Positions 51,185-60,881 of a DNA stretch of 64,000 bases are shown one piece after another (position 1 is the stretch's first letter; each line of letters opens with the position of its first letter). Location of the stretch: the NCBI GenBank assembly GCA_002729235.1, contig PBTY01000055.1:79983-143982 (forward strand), read 5' to 3'. A program made the translations under genes and the position numbers. Source of the DNA: Rickettsiales bacterium (GTDB lineage Bacteria > Bacteroidota > Bacteroidia > Cytophagales > Cyclobacteriaceae). Below the pieces are notes generated by a model, which was not told the origin of the DNA, searched no databases, and saw only the letters and a program-made list of their open reading frames with translations.

Positions 51185-52006
51185 TTAATGCAGGTGCCTA
51201 AGTAACTGAGCAGCCATGGTCACTTGTACATTTTGCGCTGCCTTGCCCGCTTTTTCTGCGAAATCTTCACCGTCTCCAGCATAGATGATGCCTCTTGAAG
51301 AGTTGACTAGTAATCCACATTGCTTATTCATACCATAAGCACAAACTTTCTCCAGGCTACCTCCTTGAGCTCCAACTCCCGGAATAAGTAAGAAGTGCTC
51401 AGGAATCATTCTTCTGATCCCTATGAGAGTCTCTGCTCTCGTTGCTCCTACCACATACATCATGTTGTTCGGATTGCTCCATTCGGCACTTTTGGCAATC
51501 ACACGCTCATATAGCTTTTCACCTGTACCATCCATCATGAGTTCCTGGAAGTCGAAGGAGCCTTCGTTAGATGTGGCAGCAAGTAGAACCGCCCACTTTC
51601 TCGGGTACTCCAAATATGGTGTTACGGAATCCATTCCCATGTAAGGAGCAACGGTAACCGCATCGAAGTTCATGTTTTCAAAAAATGCTTTCGCATACAT
51701 GTTGGAGGTGTTTCCGATATCTCCGCGCTTTGCATCAGCAATGGTAAAAACCTCGTCTGGCAGGTATTCCATCGTTTTCTCCAGAGATGCCAGTCCTTTG
51801 CTTCCCAACGCTTCATAAAAAGCTAGATTGGGCTTGTAAGCCACGGCATATGGCAATGTAGCATCAATGATCTGTTTATTGAACTCAAAAATTGGATCTT
51901 CAGATTTTAGCAGATGCTTGGGAATTTTATCAATGTCGGTGTCTAAACCTACACAGAGGAAAGACTCCTTCTGTTTGATTTTGTCGAATAGTTGCTGACG
52001 TGTCAT
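51185..52006 (-). CDS. pyrF: Orotidine-5'-phosphate decarboxylase (type 2)
   Basis: This 273-residue TIM barrel converts OMP to UMP, the last step of UMP synthesis. It has the N-terminal [15 protein letters not shown], the active-site [14 protein letters not shown] (about 87-100) with Lys and Asp, and a C-terminal phosphate loop [12 protein letters not shown], as in the long type 2 family. It is separate from pyrR-pyrB (8.8-10.3 kb) and pyrD (57 kb). Confidence 0.96.
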   Translation of the reverse strand: MTRQQLFDKIKQKESFLCVGLDTDIDKIPKHLLKSEDPIFEFNKQIIDATLPYAVAYKPNLAFYEALGSKGLASLEKTMEYLPDEVFTIADAKRGDIGNTSNMYAKAFFENMNFDAVTVAPYMGMDSVTPYLEYPRKWAVLLAATSNEGSFDFQELMMDGTGEKLYERVIAKSAEWSNPNNMMYVVGATRAETLIGIRRMIPEHFLLIPGVGAQGGSLEKVCAYGMNKQCGLLVNSSRGIIYAGDGEDFAEKAGKAAQNVQVTMAAQLLRHLH

Positions 52007-52156
52007 GTGGCTAACGATTTGCTTTGCGAAAATAGCAAGAATACAGTTATTGATTACAGTTCACACATTAGAGAGTTCTGGTTAATCCATTTTGTAATTC
52101 AATTATTAGATTGTATGTTCATGTTGAAATGAGATTGAAATTCTAATTTCATATCT

Positions 52157-52969
52157 ATGAGGAATTCTTTTTTAGTCATAATGTCTCTTGTTTTCCTGTG
52201 TGCCTGTGATGAGGAGATTGAATTAGAGAATGATTGTTACACTGGCTCCGAAGCAGAAGTATTAAACCCTATTATTCATTTGGATTTTCCCGATTGTCAA
52301 CTTATCGAAGAAAGGTTTGTGGCCTCTTATGGAACTACCCAAAATACTTACTATTATTATGACGAAGGGTTGATGGTTAGAAAAGATTCTTATGGGGATG
52401 ACAAATACAATTCTACTAAACTGTTTGGTTATAATGCCAACAGAGAGCTGGAATACATGTTCACGGCTGATTCATCAGGGCTAGTTAGGGATACACTGGT
52501 TTCCTATGATTTTTGTAATGGGTTGCTCGTTCGTGTAATAAAATACGATCTGACTAACGATCAAATTGAATATCAAACGACCATCAATTATAACGACGAT
52601 CGAATCTTGGAAATGGAAGTGATTGGAATAGGTGAGAATTCGAAAATAAGATTTATTACAGATAACTACGGTAATCCTCTGGAGGCAAAGGTGATTGAAA
52701 TTGATGGTGCGATTCCTGAAAAATCTTATAGGTATACCTATCAGTATGATGATAAACTTAATCCATTTTATAAGTTTCCTGATTTCTTAAGTAATGATTA
52801 TTTCGCTCAGAATAATTTAATAGAATCAACTCTATTCATTGATGGGGTAGAGCAACAAAATCAGGACGAAATCCATCTTCAGTATTGGGAAAATAATCTT
52901 TTGAAGAGGACTAGTGATCAATTCAGCCAAGGACTTTATACAAGTGATTATGTCTATGATTGCGACTAG
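52157..52969 (+). CDS. Lipoprotein of unknown function
   Basis: This 270-residue protein has a lipoprotein signal (MRNSFLVIMSLVFLCAC) followed by acidic DEEIELEND. The mature chain is rich in Tyr and Asp with repeated strands (YYYYDEGLMVRKDSYGDD, ELEYMFTADSSG, IRFITDNYGNPLEAKVIEID), as in beta-sheet proteins with YD-like repeats. No close family is recognised. It should be anchored to the outer membrane. Confidence 0.7.
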   Translation: MRNSFLVIMSLVFLCACDEEIELENDCYTGSEAEVLNPIIHLDFPDCQLIEERFVASYGTTQNTYYYYDEGLMVRKDSYGDDKYNSTKLFGYNANRELEYMFTADSSGLVRDTLVSYDFCNGLLVRVIKYDLTNDQIEYQTTINYNDDRILEMEVIGIGENSKIRFITDNYGNPLEAKVIEIDGAIPEKSYRYTYQYDDKLNPFYKFPDFLSNDYFAQNNLIESTLFIDGVEQQNQDEIHLQYWENNLLKRTSDQFSQGLYTSDYVYDCD

Positions 52970-53009
52970 TAATGGCAAAAAAAGAAGCCAGGAGTCCCTG
53001 GATCCTATG

Positions 53010-53039
53010 AAAAAAGCCGATTCATTACAAATCGGCTTT
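53010..53039 (-). terminator. Terminator between 52157 and 53065 genes
   Basis: AAAGCCGATT / AATCGGCTTT pair around a 7-base loop. The A run at 53010-53015 gives the T tract on the minus strand for the gene ending at 53065; it may also act on + strand transcripts. Confidence 0.75.
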
Positions 53040-53064
53040 AACGACGGTGATCTAAATAAAATCG

Positions 53065-53490
53065 TTAATCCACACTCATAAGCCATTCAAGTGCGCTTTC
53101 AGTATCTTCAAACAACTCGACTTGCACACCAATCATTTCAAAATTAGTAATAAGCCGCTTCATGTTGAGCTTGCCTACAGACTTGTCAGGAAGGATCATG
53201 GCCCAATACCTCCACCCAGCTCCAAGAACTCTGGGATTCCAATTTCCTATTGCCCATTCAGCGTCTTCGCTTGGTAGTGCAGAGTTGTTGCGATCATCAG
53301 AAAGCCATTTAATGCATCCTTCCTGTTCAAATACATCAGCTCCTTTAGTGAGTAGGGTTCTAAAGTGATCGCCATAAATGAATTTGTGAAACTTGTGATG
53401 AATAATCTTGATATCGGGGTAATACCAAAGGGAGGCATACTCATCTTCAATGATGGTTTCCTTCGATAGTTTAGTTTGATTCATTGTCAT
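53065..53490 (-). CDS. Conserved protein of unknown function (STAS/SpoIIAA-like fold)
   Basis: This 141-residue protein begins MTMNQTKLSKETIIEDEYAS and has IIHHKFHKFIYGDHFRTLLTKG, then KWLSDDRNNSALP and AEWAIGNWNPRVLGAGWRYW, and ends FEDTESALEWLMSVD. The strand-helix layout resembles the SpoIIAA/STAS-like small proteins common in Bacteroidota. It has its own terminator and appears to be monocistronic. A second start is possible at the Met at residue 3. Confidence 0.68.
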   Translation of the reverse strand: MTMNQTKLSKETIIEDEYASLWYYPDIKIIHHKFHKFIYGDHFRTLLTKGADVFEQEGCIKWLSDDRNNSALPSEDAEWAIGNWNPRVLGAGWRYWAMILPDKSVGKLNMKRLITNFEMIGVQVELFEDTESALEWLMSVD

Positions 53491-53587
53491 TGAGTTTGGT
53501 TGTATGTATAAAAGTTATTCATATACTTACTCAAAGGGAAATGAAGATCGATCAATCAGATTGATTGGTCGCCAAACGGAAATAAAA

Positions 53588-53611
53588 AAGGCTTTGGAAT
53601 ACCAAAGCCTT
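53588..53611 (-). terminator. Terminator of the ftsK-lolA operon
   Basis: AAGGCTTTGG / CCAAAGCCTT form a 10-bp stem with loop AATA on the + strand text; the A6 run to its left becomes the T tract on the minus strand, 25 bases after the lolA stop. Confidence 0.88.
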
Positions 53612-53635
53612 CTGTTGTTGAATTAGTTTAAGATC

Positions 53636-54262
53636 TTATCTGAAGTCGATAACTTCTACATCTGGATACTTAGAGGTGTCAAACGTAAAGTAAGAATCCG
53701 CCAAGGGTACAGCTTTGAAGTTTTTGATATCGTAGATGTACTGATTGCCTGTTTTTTCAAAAACAGTGAATTTTTTCAGGTCATCATTTTTGTCAATAAC
53801 CAATCTGATTTTGTGATAGCTTTTATCATTTTTCTCAGGACTCAACTCTACAATTCTATCACCATTACCTTGAGTACTCATTAATACATACTTATAACCT
53901 TCTTTATAAAGATCATATATGTTACCCAGAGTTATTTCTTGTTCTTCTGGGTCAAAAGTACTCACAGTCACTTCCTGAAGATCCGCACTATAAGTGTATA
54001 CATCTGTGCCATTATTGTAGATCTCCTGACCTGCTACTTTCAAGACATACATATCACCTTTCACGGCGATTTCTCCTTTGATAGATTCGTCAATGTTTGC
54101 ACTTTCATTGATCATTTGTTGAGTGAAGTTAGCTTGAAAAGCCTCAATCTTCTTGTACTTGGAACTCATAGCATCTAGTACTGCAAGAGCTTCCGGATCG
54201 TATTGTGCGTAGGTCGTCAGGGCGGTGATGATTGCTGCAAATACAAAAATTACTTTTTTCAT
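53636..54262 (-). CDS. lolA: LolA-like outer membrane lipoprotein carrier protein
   Basis: This 208-residue periplasmic protein has a signal peptide (MKKVIFVFAAIITALTTYAQ) and the LolA half-barrel pattern (IEAFQANFTQQM, GEIAVKGDMYVLKVAGQEIY, ADLQEVTVSTFDPEEQ). It carries lipoproteins across the periplasm. It follows ftsK by 45 bases with a hairpin (GTGGTTT / AAACCAC, 54277-54299) between them; this neighbour pair is common in Bacteroidota. Confidence 0.88.
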   Translation of the reverse strand: MKKVIFVFAAIITALTTYAQYDPEALAVLDAMSSKYKKIEAFQANFTQQMINESANIDESIKGEIAVKGDMYVLKVAGQEIYNNGTDVYTYSADLQEVTVSTFDPEEQEITLGNIYDLYKEGYKYVLMSTQGNGDRIVELSPEKNDKSYHKIRLVIDKNDDLKKFTVFEKTGNQYIYDIKNFKAVPLADSYFTFDTSKYPDVEVIDFR

Positions 54263-54307
54263 GTTTATAAGTTTCTTGTGGTTTTAACACGTCAAACCAC
54301 CATTTTG

Positions 54308-56902
54308 TTAATACTTCTGATCTATCTCATTCAATAACTGTTCCAAAGAGTACTCATCCGGAATTAAAACTTCACGAGCCTTACTTCCTTCGAACGGACC
54401 AACAATACCTGCAGCCTCCAATTGATCAATTAAACGGCCAGCTCGGTTGTATCCAAGCTTCATTTTTCTTTGAATCAAAGAGGTACTTCCCTGCTGATGC
54501 ATCACAATTAATTTTGCTGCATCCTCAAATAAAGCATCACGCTCAGAGAGGTCTACTGCCCCAACTTCTCCTGATGATCCTTCATTGTCACCAACAAACT
54601 CTGGTAATAAATAAGCATCGTCATATCCTCGTTGTTCACCTACATATTCACAAATACGATCTACTTCTGGCGTATCAACGAACGCACATTGCAATCGAAT
54701 CAAATCAGACCCTAACGACAGAAGCATATCCCCCTGTCCAATCAGTTGTTCTGCGCCACCAGTATCCAAAATAGTTCTGGAGTCAATTTTAGAAGTTACT
54801 CTGAAAGATAAACGAGCTGGGAAGTTGGCTTTGATAATACCTGTGATCACGTTCACTGAAGGACGTTGAGTTGCAACAATTAAATGAATACCGATTGCTC
54901 TGGCTAACTGTGCTAAACGAGCAATTGGAGTTTCTACTTCTTTGCCAGCCGTCATCATCAAATCAGCTAACTCATCAATAACCAATACAATGTATGGTAA
55001 GTATTTGTGTCCTTTTTTTGGGTTTAGTCTGCGGGCAATGAATTTTTTATTGTACTCTTTCAGGTTTCTACAAGCAGCATCTTTGAGCAAGTCATAGCGA
55101 TTATCCATCTCAATACATAAAGAGTTGAGCGTATTTACCACTTTACTTGTATCAGTAATAATTGCCTCTTCACTATCTGGGAGTTTGGCCAGGAAGTGTC
55201 TTTCCAGGTGATTGAATAAGGTTAATTCAACCTTTTTAGGATCCACCATCACAAACTTCAACTGAGATGGGTGCTTCTTGTAGATCAAAGAAGTGATGAT
55301 CATGTTGAGACCAACCGACTTACCTTGACCAGTAGCACCCGCCATGAGCAAGTGAGGCATTTTAGCCAGATCAGTTACGAACACGTCATTGGAAATAGTT
55401 TTACCTAAAACAATCGGCAAGTCCATTTCACTCTTCATGAAGCGCTCTGTGGTGATGACAGATTTTACATCCACCATCTCCTTATTCTTGTTTGGTACCT
55501 CGATACCGATAGTGCCTCTGCCTGGAATTGGTGCAATGATACGAATACCCAATGCAGCCAAACTCAAGGCTATATCATCTTCGAGGTTTTTGATTTTTGA
55601 AATCTTCACCCCAGCTTCTGGGACTATTTCATATAGTGTTACTGTAGGACCGATAGTGGCTTTAATACTGGAAATACCAATTTTAAAGTTGATCAGTGTT
55701 TCTACAATCTTATCCTTGTTTTGCTCTAGCTCATCTTTTGAAACCTGAATATCCTTTTTCGGATAATCAATTAATAACTCAGGTGTTGGATAACGATATT
55801 TTGGAAGGTCCAATGTAGGATCATAGTTTTCCATCTCATCCACTCGCACTTCGTCATCCTCTGGAATTTCTACTGGAATACTAAATCGTGGTTTTTCTTC
55901 AACTGGCTCATCCTTGTGAGAGGGTTGCTCGATATCCAATTCCAAATCATCAGCAGGAGTTGCTTTTCTCGGTTTTGGCTTATTATCCAGCGTCCAGGAT
56001 TCCTCAACATCTGCAGGCTCTTCTTCCTCTTCGTCATCATCACCACCCAAGTCGAATGTAGGAAGATTGGATTTTGTAGGCTGTTCTTCTTCCGCAGGCT
56101 CATCCTCTTCAGGTTTCTGATCTTCTTTTTCTACCTCTTCTTTTACTTGTTTTAAGATAAAGTCAAGTGAGTTGTCTCGAATTGGCTGATCATCATCTTC
56201 ATTGTCTTCCGATTCAATAGTGTCCTCTTCTGGTACTTTTTCAGTTTTGGTGAACATAGCACTCATTCGCTCACGAAAACCCATCACCACTTCATCTACC
56301 ACTGGAATTTGTGTGATGTCAAAGAAGTACATGTTAAACACCAGGAATAAAAATATCAAGAACAGGACAGTGCCCCAACCCATGAGGCTATCCATTATAA
56401 TAGCTAATTCAAATCCAACCCCACCACTCAAGAATCCCCATTCTGACACTTCATCAGAGCTAATTAGGAAATATCCCATCAGGATACTAGTCCAGAGTAG
56501 ATAGAAAAAGGTAAATCCAAAAGCTCTACTAACCGAGAATACCCTTCTCTTCCAAACGATTCGGTGGCCTGCCAGAAATAGGAATGGAGGGATTAATAAG
56601 GCAGCAATACCAAACCAAAGAAATATAAAGTAGTGAGCGGTAACCGCACCTATGGCTCCAAACCAGTTTTGTACTTCGTGTCCTGAAGCCTTGATTTCTG
56701 TTTGCGTGATTGCCTCTACCACACTCTGATCAGCTTTACCTGTTATAAGGTAGGAAATAAACGAAACTGTCAGGAAAAATGCAGACAAAAGGAAGAACAT
56801 TCCTATGGCCAGATGGAATTTCCGGTCGTTTAAAAAATCTACCTTGAACTTGAAAGAGCGGGAAGATGATTGCTTTTGTTTCTTGTAGGTGTTTTGTGCC
56901 AT
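54308..56902 (-). CDS. ftsK: DNA translocase FtsK
   Basis: The 864-residue protein has four N-terminal membrane helices (about 30-170), a long acidic, Pro/Glu/Asp-rich linker (about 205-360), and the motor domain with Walker A LLMAGATGQGKSVGLN (about 515-530), Walker B VLVIDELADLM and the C-terminal winged helix gamma domain (LIQRKMKLGYNRAGRLIDQLEAAG as its core, in outline). FtsK links chromosome dimer resolution by XerCD with division. The start is MAQNTYKKQ; an in-frame codon 18 bases upstream is less likely. Confidence 0.96.
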   Translation of the reverse strand: MAQNTYKKQKQSSSRSFKFKVDFLNDRKFHLAIGMFFLLSAFFLTVSFISYLITGKADQSVVEAITQTEIKASGHEVQNWFGAIGAVTAHYFIFLWFGIAALLIPPFLFLAGHRIVWKRRVFSVSRAFGFTFFYLLWTSILMGYFLISSDEVSEWGFLSGGVGFELAIIMDSLMGWGTVLFLIFLFLVFNMYFFDITQIPVVDEVVMGFRERMSAMFTKTEKVPEEDTIESEDNEDDDQPIRDNSLDFILKQVKEEVEKEDQKPEEDEPAEEEQPTKSNLPTFDLGGDDDEEEEEPADVEESWTLDNKPKPRKATPADDLELDIEQPSHKDEPVEEKPRFSIPVEIPEDDEVRVDEMENYDPTLDLPKYRYPTPELLIDYPKKDIQVSKDELEQNKDKIVETLINFKIGISSIKATIGPTVTLYEIVPEAGVKISKIKNLEDDIALSLAALGIRIIAPIPGRGTIGIEVPNKNKEMVDVKSVITTERFMKSEMDLPIVLGKTISNDVFVTDLAKMPHLLMAGATGQGKSVGLNMIITSLIYKKHPSQLKFVMVDPKKVELTLFNHLERHFLAKLPDSEEAIITDTSKVVNTLNSLCIEMDNRYDLLKDAACRNLKEYNKKFIARRLNPKKGHKYLPYIVLVIDELADLMMTAGKEVETPIARLAQLARAIGIHLIVATQRPSVNVITGIIKANFPARLSFRVTSKIDSRTILDTGGAEQLIGQGDMLLSLGSDLIRLQCAFVDTPEVDRICEYVGEQRGYDDAYLLPEFVGDNEGSSGEVGAVDLSERDALFEDAAKLIVMHQQGSTSLIQRKMKLGYNRAGRLIDQLEAAGIVGPFEGSKAREVLIPDEYSLEQLLNEIDQKY

Positions 56903-56944
56903 GTTGATCTTAACGAACAAAAATAAAGGAGATTGACTCCATCA

Positions 56945-57973
56945 TCAAGCATTTTTTAAGATTGCCTTCTTGATCTCCTTGATAAGGCCCGGGCCTTTGT
57001 AAACTAATCCACTATATACCTGAACCAAATTAGCTCCAGCGTGCAGTTTAGCAACAGCGTCCTCTCCAGAGATAATGCCTCCAACAGCAATGATAGGGAT
57101 TTCTTTGTTCTTGCTTCTCAGGTATTTAATGACTTCAGTTGATCTTTCGAAAACAGGAGCTCCACTCAATCCACCTGCACCAATTTCATCGAGCATTTCT
57201 TGAGATGCCTTGAGCCCGCCTCTTTCAATGGTTGTATTAGTGGCAATCAAGCCATCCAGGTTGATGCTGGTGGCAATATCAATGATGTCATCAAGTTGAG
57301 CATTTGTCAAATCCGGAGCAATCTTCAGTAGGATTGGTTTATTGATGGTCTTCTTGGCATTTGCCGCTTGCAGGCTGACCAATAGTTTGGTCAAAGGCTC
57401 TTTTTCTTGTAATTCTCTTAGTCCAGGGGTATTCGGAGAACTGACATTTACAACGAAGTAGTCAACCGCAGGATATAGTTTTTCGAAGCACTTCAGGTAG
57501 TCACTGGTAGCCTCTTCATTTGGAGTGACTTTGTTTTTACCTATGTTTCCACCAATGACAATATTTCGAGGCCTATTTGTTAGGTTATTAAATGCAGCAT
57601 CCATTCCGTCATTGTTGAAACCCATTCTGTTGATCAGCGCCTTATCCTCTTTCAGCCTAAAAAGGCGAGGTTGAGGATTTCCTGGTTGTGCCAATGGAGT
57701 AACTGTTCCTATTTCGATGAACCCAAACCCCATGGCTTCAAATTCATGAATGTATTCCGCATTTTTATCAAAACCAGCCGCCAGTCCAATCGGGTTAGTG
57801 AAAGTAAGTCCAAACAATCTTTGCTCTAGACTTGGATGTTTGTAATCGTAAATGGCTTTGAATATCGGTTTGATCAAAGGGATTTTGAATAGTCCTTTCA
57901 GTAGACCTGTTGTGAAATGATGCGCCTTCTCGGCGGACATTTTGAATAAAAAAGCTTTTGCTAATTGATACAT
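56945..57973 (-). CDS. pyrD: Dihydroorotate dehydrogenase (quinone), class 2
   Basis: This 342-residue membrane-associated flavoprotein oxidises dihydroorotate to orotate. An N-terminal helix (MYQLAKAFLFKMSAEKAHHFT) contacts the membrane, and the barrel has NRMGFNNDGMDA, VNVSSPNTPGLRELQ and the FMN loops VGGIISGEDA and VYSGLVYKGP. It lies 42 bases upstream of ftsK. Confidence 0.96.
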   Translation of the reverse strand: MYQLAKAFLFKMSAEKAHHFTTGLLKGLFKIPLIKPIFKAIYDYKHPSLEQRLFGLTFTNPIGLAAGFDKNAEYIHEFEAMGFGFIEIGTVTPLAQPGNPQPRLFRLKEDKALINRMGFNNDGMDAAFNNLTNRPRNIVIGGNIGKNKVTPNEEATSDYLKCFEKLYPAVDYFVVNVSSPNTPGLRELQEKEPLTKLLVSLQAANAKKTINKPILLKIAPDLTNAQLDDIIDIATSINLDGLIATNTTIERGGLKASQEMLDEIGAGGLSGAPVFERSTEVIKYLRSKNKEIPIIAVGGIISGEDAVAKLHAGANLVQVYSGLVYKGPGLIKEIKKAILKNA

Positions 57974-58188
57974 TCAGATAGGAATCAGGTTTATAGCATG
58001 GCAAAAATAGAGGAATTAATAATGAGGTCAAGAAGATTTAAAGCTTGATTTGCTAGGTCTTGATAGTCAGCGTCTTGCAGATTAACTCCAGATAATTCCC
58101 ACTCATCGTATGAATATGCTCACTCCTCGATTATTCATAACCAATCTTCGTTTAGTTATGTAATATTGATAAATAAACGAGGGTCCAA

Positions 58189-58362
58189 ATGACAGCTTTA
58201 GACACCATCAAACAGCAAGTGAGTCAGTTACCAACCGAAGAATTGTACTCACTGAAATCGTTTCTAAATCATTCCATCATTCATGAGAAAATCATGGATG
58301 TACAGCGCAAGCAAGGAATGAGGGAAATTAGAACAGCGCTCAAAACCGGGTATCAGTTTTAA
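58189..58362 (+). CDS. Small ORF of 57 residues, unknown
   Basis: An ATG with GAGGGTCC upstream as a possible ribosome site opens a 57-residue frame: MTALDTIKQQVSQLPTEELY, then SLKSFLNHSIIHEKIMDVQR and a tail ending KTGYQF. It is predicted helical and could be a small antitoxin-like or remnant protein. It lies in a 440-base gap between pyrD and xerD with no partner gene. I cannot name a family. Confidence 0.45.
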   Translation: MTALDTIKQQVSQLPTEELYSLKSFLNHSIIHEKIMDVQRKQGMREIRTALKTGYQF

Positions 58363-58413
58363 GATCAACCGGATTTAAATGACTTTGTCTAAGACTGGAG
58401 CACATTTTGTGCT

Positions 58414-59313
58414 TCAGCTTCTTGGATGAAATTCGTTGATTACTTGCTTGAGATAATCTCTATCCAGGTGGGTATAAATTTCTGTGGTCGTAATCGATTC
58501 ATGACCGAGCATTTCCTGAACTGCACGCAAATCAGCACCTCCTTCTATTAAATGAGTCGCAAATGAGTGGCGAAAGGTGTGAGGACTAATGTTTTTCACA
58601 ATACCAGCTGTCAGGGCCAGGTCTTTAATGATGTTGAAGACACTTATCCGCGAAATTCTCGAACCACGAAGGTTCAGGAAAAGATAATCTTCCTGGCCTT
58701 TTTTGATGTCCTGGTGAATACGAACCTGATCCTTATAAATTTTCATATACTTCAAGGCCGATTTCCCGACAGGTACCAATCGTTCCTTATTTCCTTTTCC
58801 GATTATTCGAAGAAATCCAACATCGTCATAAATATTGCTAATCTTCAATTCGATTAATTCAGACACCCGGAGTCCAGAACTATACAATGTCTCGAGCATG
58901 GCTCTATTCCTGGCGCCAGCATCTTTTGACATGTCAATGGCCGATAAGATTTGTTCAATTTCATGAAATTCGAGTGTGTCAGGTAGCTTTCTGCCAATTT
59001 TGGGAGACTCCAGCAGCTCAGAAGGATCTTTCTCAATTAATTCTTCATACACGAGAAACTTATAGAAAGATTTGATCCCTGATAGAATACGAGCCTGAGA
59101 ATAGGGAGACATCCCCAGTTCGTTAATGAACTCTACGAAATCAATGAGGTCTCCCTGCGAAACTTTGAGCGGACTTAACGTTAGGTTTTTGATTTCGAAA
59201 AACTGTCTTAATTTCGTAATGTCATGCAAATATGCCTCAATGGAATTATCAGCTAGTGATCGTTCCAGTTTCAGGTAGTTTCTAAATTGCTTGATGTATG
59301 CGTCCCAGCTCAC
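58414..59313 (-). CDS. xerD: Tyrosine recombinase XerD/XerC
   Basis: This 299-residue protein has an N-terminal SAM-like domain and a catalytic domain with Arg in YSSGLRVSELI (about 148), HTFRHSFATHL (His-x2-Arg) and LGHESITTTEIYTHLD with the nucleophile Tyr (about 281). With a partner it resolves chromosome dimers at dif; ftsK is encoded nearby. It is divergent from aroQ with 54 bases between. Confidence 0.93.
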   Translation of the reverse strand: MSWDAYIKQFRNYLKLERSLADNSIEAYLHDITKLRQFFEIKNLTLSPLKVSQGDLIDFVEFINELGMSPYSQARILSGIKSFYKFLVYEELIEKDPSELLESPKIGRKLPDTLEFHEIEQILSAIDMSKDAGARNRAMLETLYSSGLRVSELIELKISNIYDDVGFLRIIGKGNKERLVPVGKSALKYMKIYKDQVRIHQDIKKGQEDYLFLNLRGSRISRISVFNIIKDLALTAGIVKNISPHTFRHSFATHLIEGGADLRAVQEMLGHESITTTEIYTHLDRDYLKQVINEFHPRS

Positions 59314-59367
59314 AGAGCGAATTTACTTGAAATGAACAGATAGGCACAAGCCTTTACCTATACCATC

Positions 59368-59784
59368 ATGAAGATAATTATTATCAATGGCCCAAATTTG
59401 AACCTGCTTGGAACACGTGAAACAGATATTTATGGGAACCAAAGGTTTGAGGATTACTTTGATACACTGAAGCAGAAGTATTCAGGGATGGATTTAGATT
59501 ATTTTCAATCCAATCATGAAGGGGCATTGATAGATAAACTCCATGAAGTTGGGTTTTCTTATGATGGAATCATCGTCAATCTAGCTGGGTATACTCATAC
59601 TTCTGTTGCTCTTGCTGATGCAATTGCGGCAATAAAAACACCAGTTGTTGAAGTGCATATTTCCAATATCCATGCGAGAGAAGCATTCCGAACACATACT
59701 TATACCGGGGGGAAAGCTAAAGGAATCATTTCTGGTTTGGGTCTGAAAGGATATGAATTAGCCATTAATTACTTTCTAGATTAA
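59368..59784 (+). CDS. aroQ: 3-dehydroquinate dehydratase, type II
   Basis: This 138-residue protein converts 3-dehydroquinate to 3-dehydroshikimate. It has the NGPNLNLLGTRE start (about 6-17), SNHEGALIDKLHE, VNLAGYTHTSVALADAI and VEVHISNIHAREAFR. It overlaps the class V aminotransferase gene by 1 base and is probably co-transcribed with it. Confidence 0.95.
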   Translation: MKIIIINGPNLNLLGTRETDIYGNQRFEDYFDTLKQKYSGMDLDYFQSNHEGALIDKLHEVGFSYDGIIVNLAGYTHTSVALADAIAAIKTPVVEVHISNIHAREAFRTHTYTGGKAKGIISGLGLKGYELAINYFLD

Positions 59785-60833
59785 TGAACCAGGCAAACTT
59801 TTACCCAGGACCATCCAGAGTTTACTCTAACATTACCGAATACATCTACGAAGCCTACATGGAAGGCTTTATGTCGATAAATCATCGTAGCGAACAGTTT
59901 ATGGAGCTTTATCGCAATGTCAAAGCAGAATTGCGAACGAAATTGCTGGTACCAGGGGATTATGAAATCATATTCACTTCATCAGCCACCGAATCCTGGG
60001 AGATCATTGCTCAGTCTCTTACCGTAAAGGGAAGCCAACATTTCTTCAATGGTTCATTTGGAGAAAAATGGGCAAGCTATGCGGAGGAGTTAACCACTGT
60101 CACTAAGACCCATTTCGGAATCAATGAAAAGCTGCCAACTGGAGATATTGCCGAGGGAGTAGATGTGCTCTGCCTTACGCATAATGAGACTTCCAATGCC
60201 ACGATGGTATCAATGGAAAGCATGAAGATGCTTCGGGCGGAAAATGAAGGTAAGTTGATTGCAGTAGATGTGACTTCTTCTTTCGGAGGAGTTAAACTCG
60301 ACTATTCTTTGGCTGATGTTTGGTATGGTAGTGTGCAGAAATGCCTTGGCTTGCCAGCAGGTATGGGGTTCATGATCTTATCGCCAAAAGCGATCCAGCA
60401 GGCAGAGAATATTGGAGAGAATAAACGCTACAATAGTTTGGTAAGGCTCTTGGAAAATGCTGCCAAAGATCAGACTTCATATACCCCGAATGTATTAAGT
60501 ATTTACTTGTTGTATAGGACTCAGCAAGTCTCTAAAGGGATTGACTACATTTCTGAGAAGTTGACCAATAGAATGGCTTCTTATACGGACTTATTCAATA
60601 AAACGGAAGGAATCAGTTTTCTGGTCGAGAGTGAAAAACTTCGTTCAGCCACGGTTTTAGCATTGACTTCTGCATCTCCCGATAAGATTAAAGAGAAAGC
60701 ATTGGATAGAGGAATTGTCTTAGGTAGTGGTTATGGTCCATGGAAGAAATCTACCTTTAGAATCGCCAATTTCCCTGCTCTCAAGACCAAAGAGGTGGAA
60801 AAATTAATGGCCTTTTTTGCGAAGTATTATTAA
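59784..60833 (+). CDS. Class V aminotransferase (SerC-like)
   Basis: This 349-residue PLP enzyme begins NFYPGPSRVYSNI and has the PLP-lysine region SVQKCLGLPAG (about 190), DVTSSFGGVKLD and an N-terminal SSATESWE. It resembles phosphoserine aminotransferase, but whether it makes phosphoserine or another product is unclear. Its stop precedes the convergent TPR gene with a terminator between. Confidence 0.88.
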   Translation: MNQANFYPGPSRVYSNITEYIYEAYMEGFMSINHRSEQFMELYRNVKAELRTKLLVPGDYEIIFTSSATESWEIIAQSLTVKGSQHFFNGSFGEKWASYAEELTTVTKTHFGINEKLPTGDIAEGVDVLCLTHNETSNATMVSMESMKMLRAENEGKLIAVDVTSSFGGVKLDYSLADVWYGSVQKCLGLPAGMGFMILSPKAIQQAENIGENKRYNSLVRLLENAAKDQTSYTPNVLSIYLLYRTQQVSKGIDYISEKLTNRMASYTDLFNKTEGISFLVESEKLRSATVLALTSASPDKIKEKALDRGIVLGSGYGPWKKSTFRIANFPALKTKEVEKLMAFFAKYY

Positions 60834-60861
60834 AAAAAAGGCTCTGTATCAACAGAGCCTC
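60832..60861 (-). terminator. Terminator between SerC-like and TPR genes
   Basis: AGGCTCTG / CAGAGCCT form an 8-bp stem with loop TATCAA. The A8 run at 60832-60839 gives the T tract on the minus strand for the TPR gene ending at 60882. Confidence 0.82.
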
Positions 60862-60881
60862 TTAGCTGATATTTTTGTTGA

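Noticed and set aside
54277-54299. Hairpin between ftsK and lolA as terminator
   Set aside because: The stem GTGGTTT/AAACCAC has no T run on the minus strand; at most a processing or attenuating stem.
58031-58188. tRNA or other structured RNA between pyrD and the small ORF
   Set aside because: No cloverleaf or conserved stems could be drawn; region looks like ordinary AT-rich spacer.
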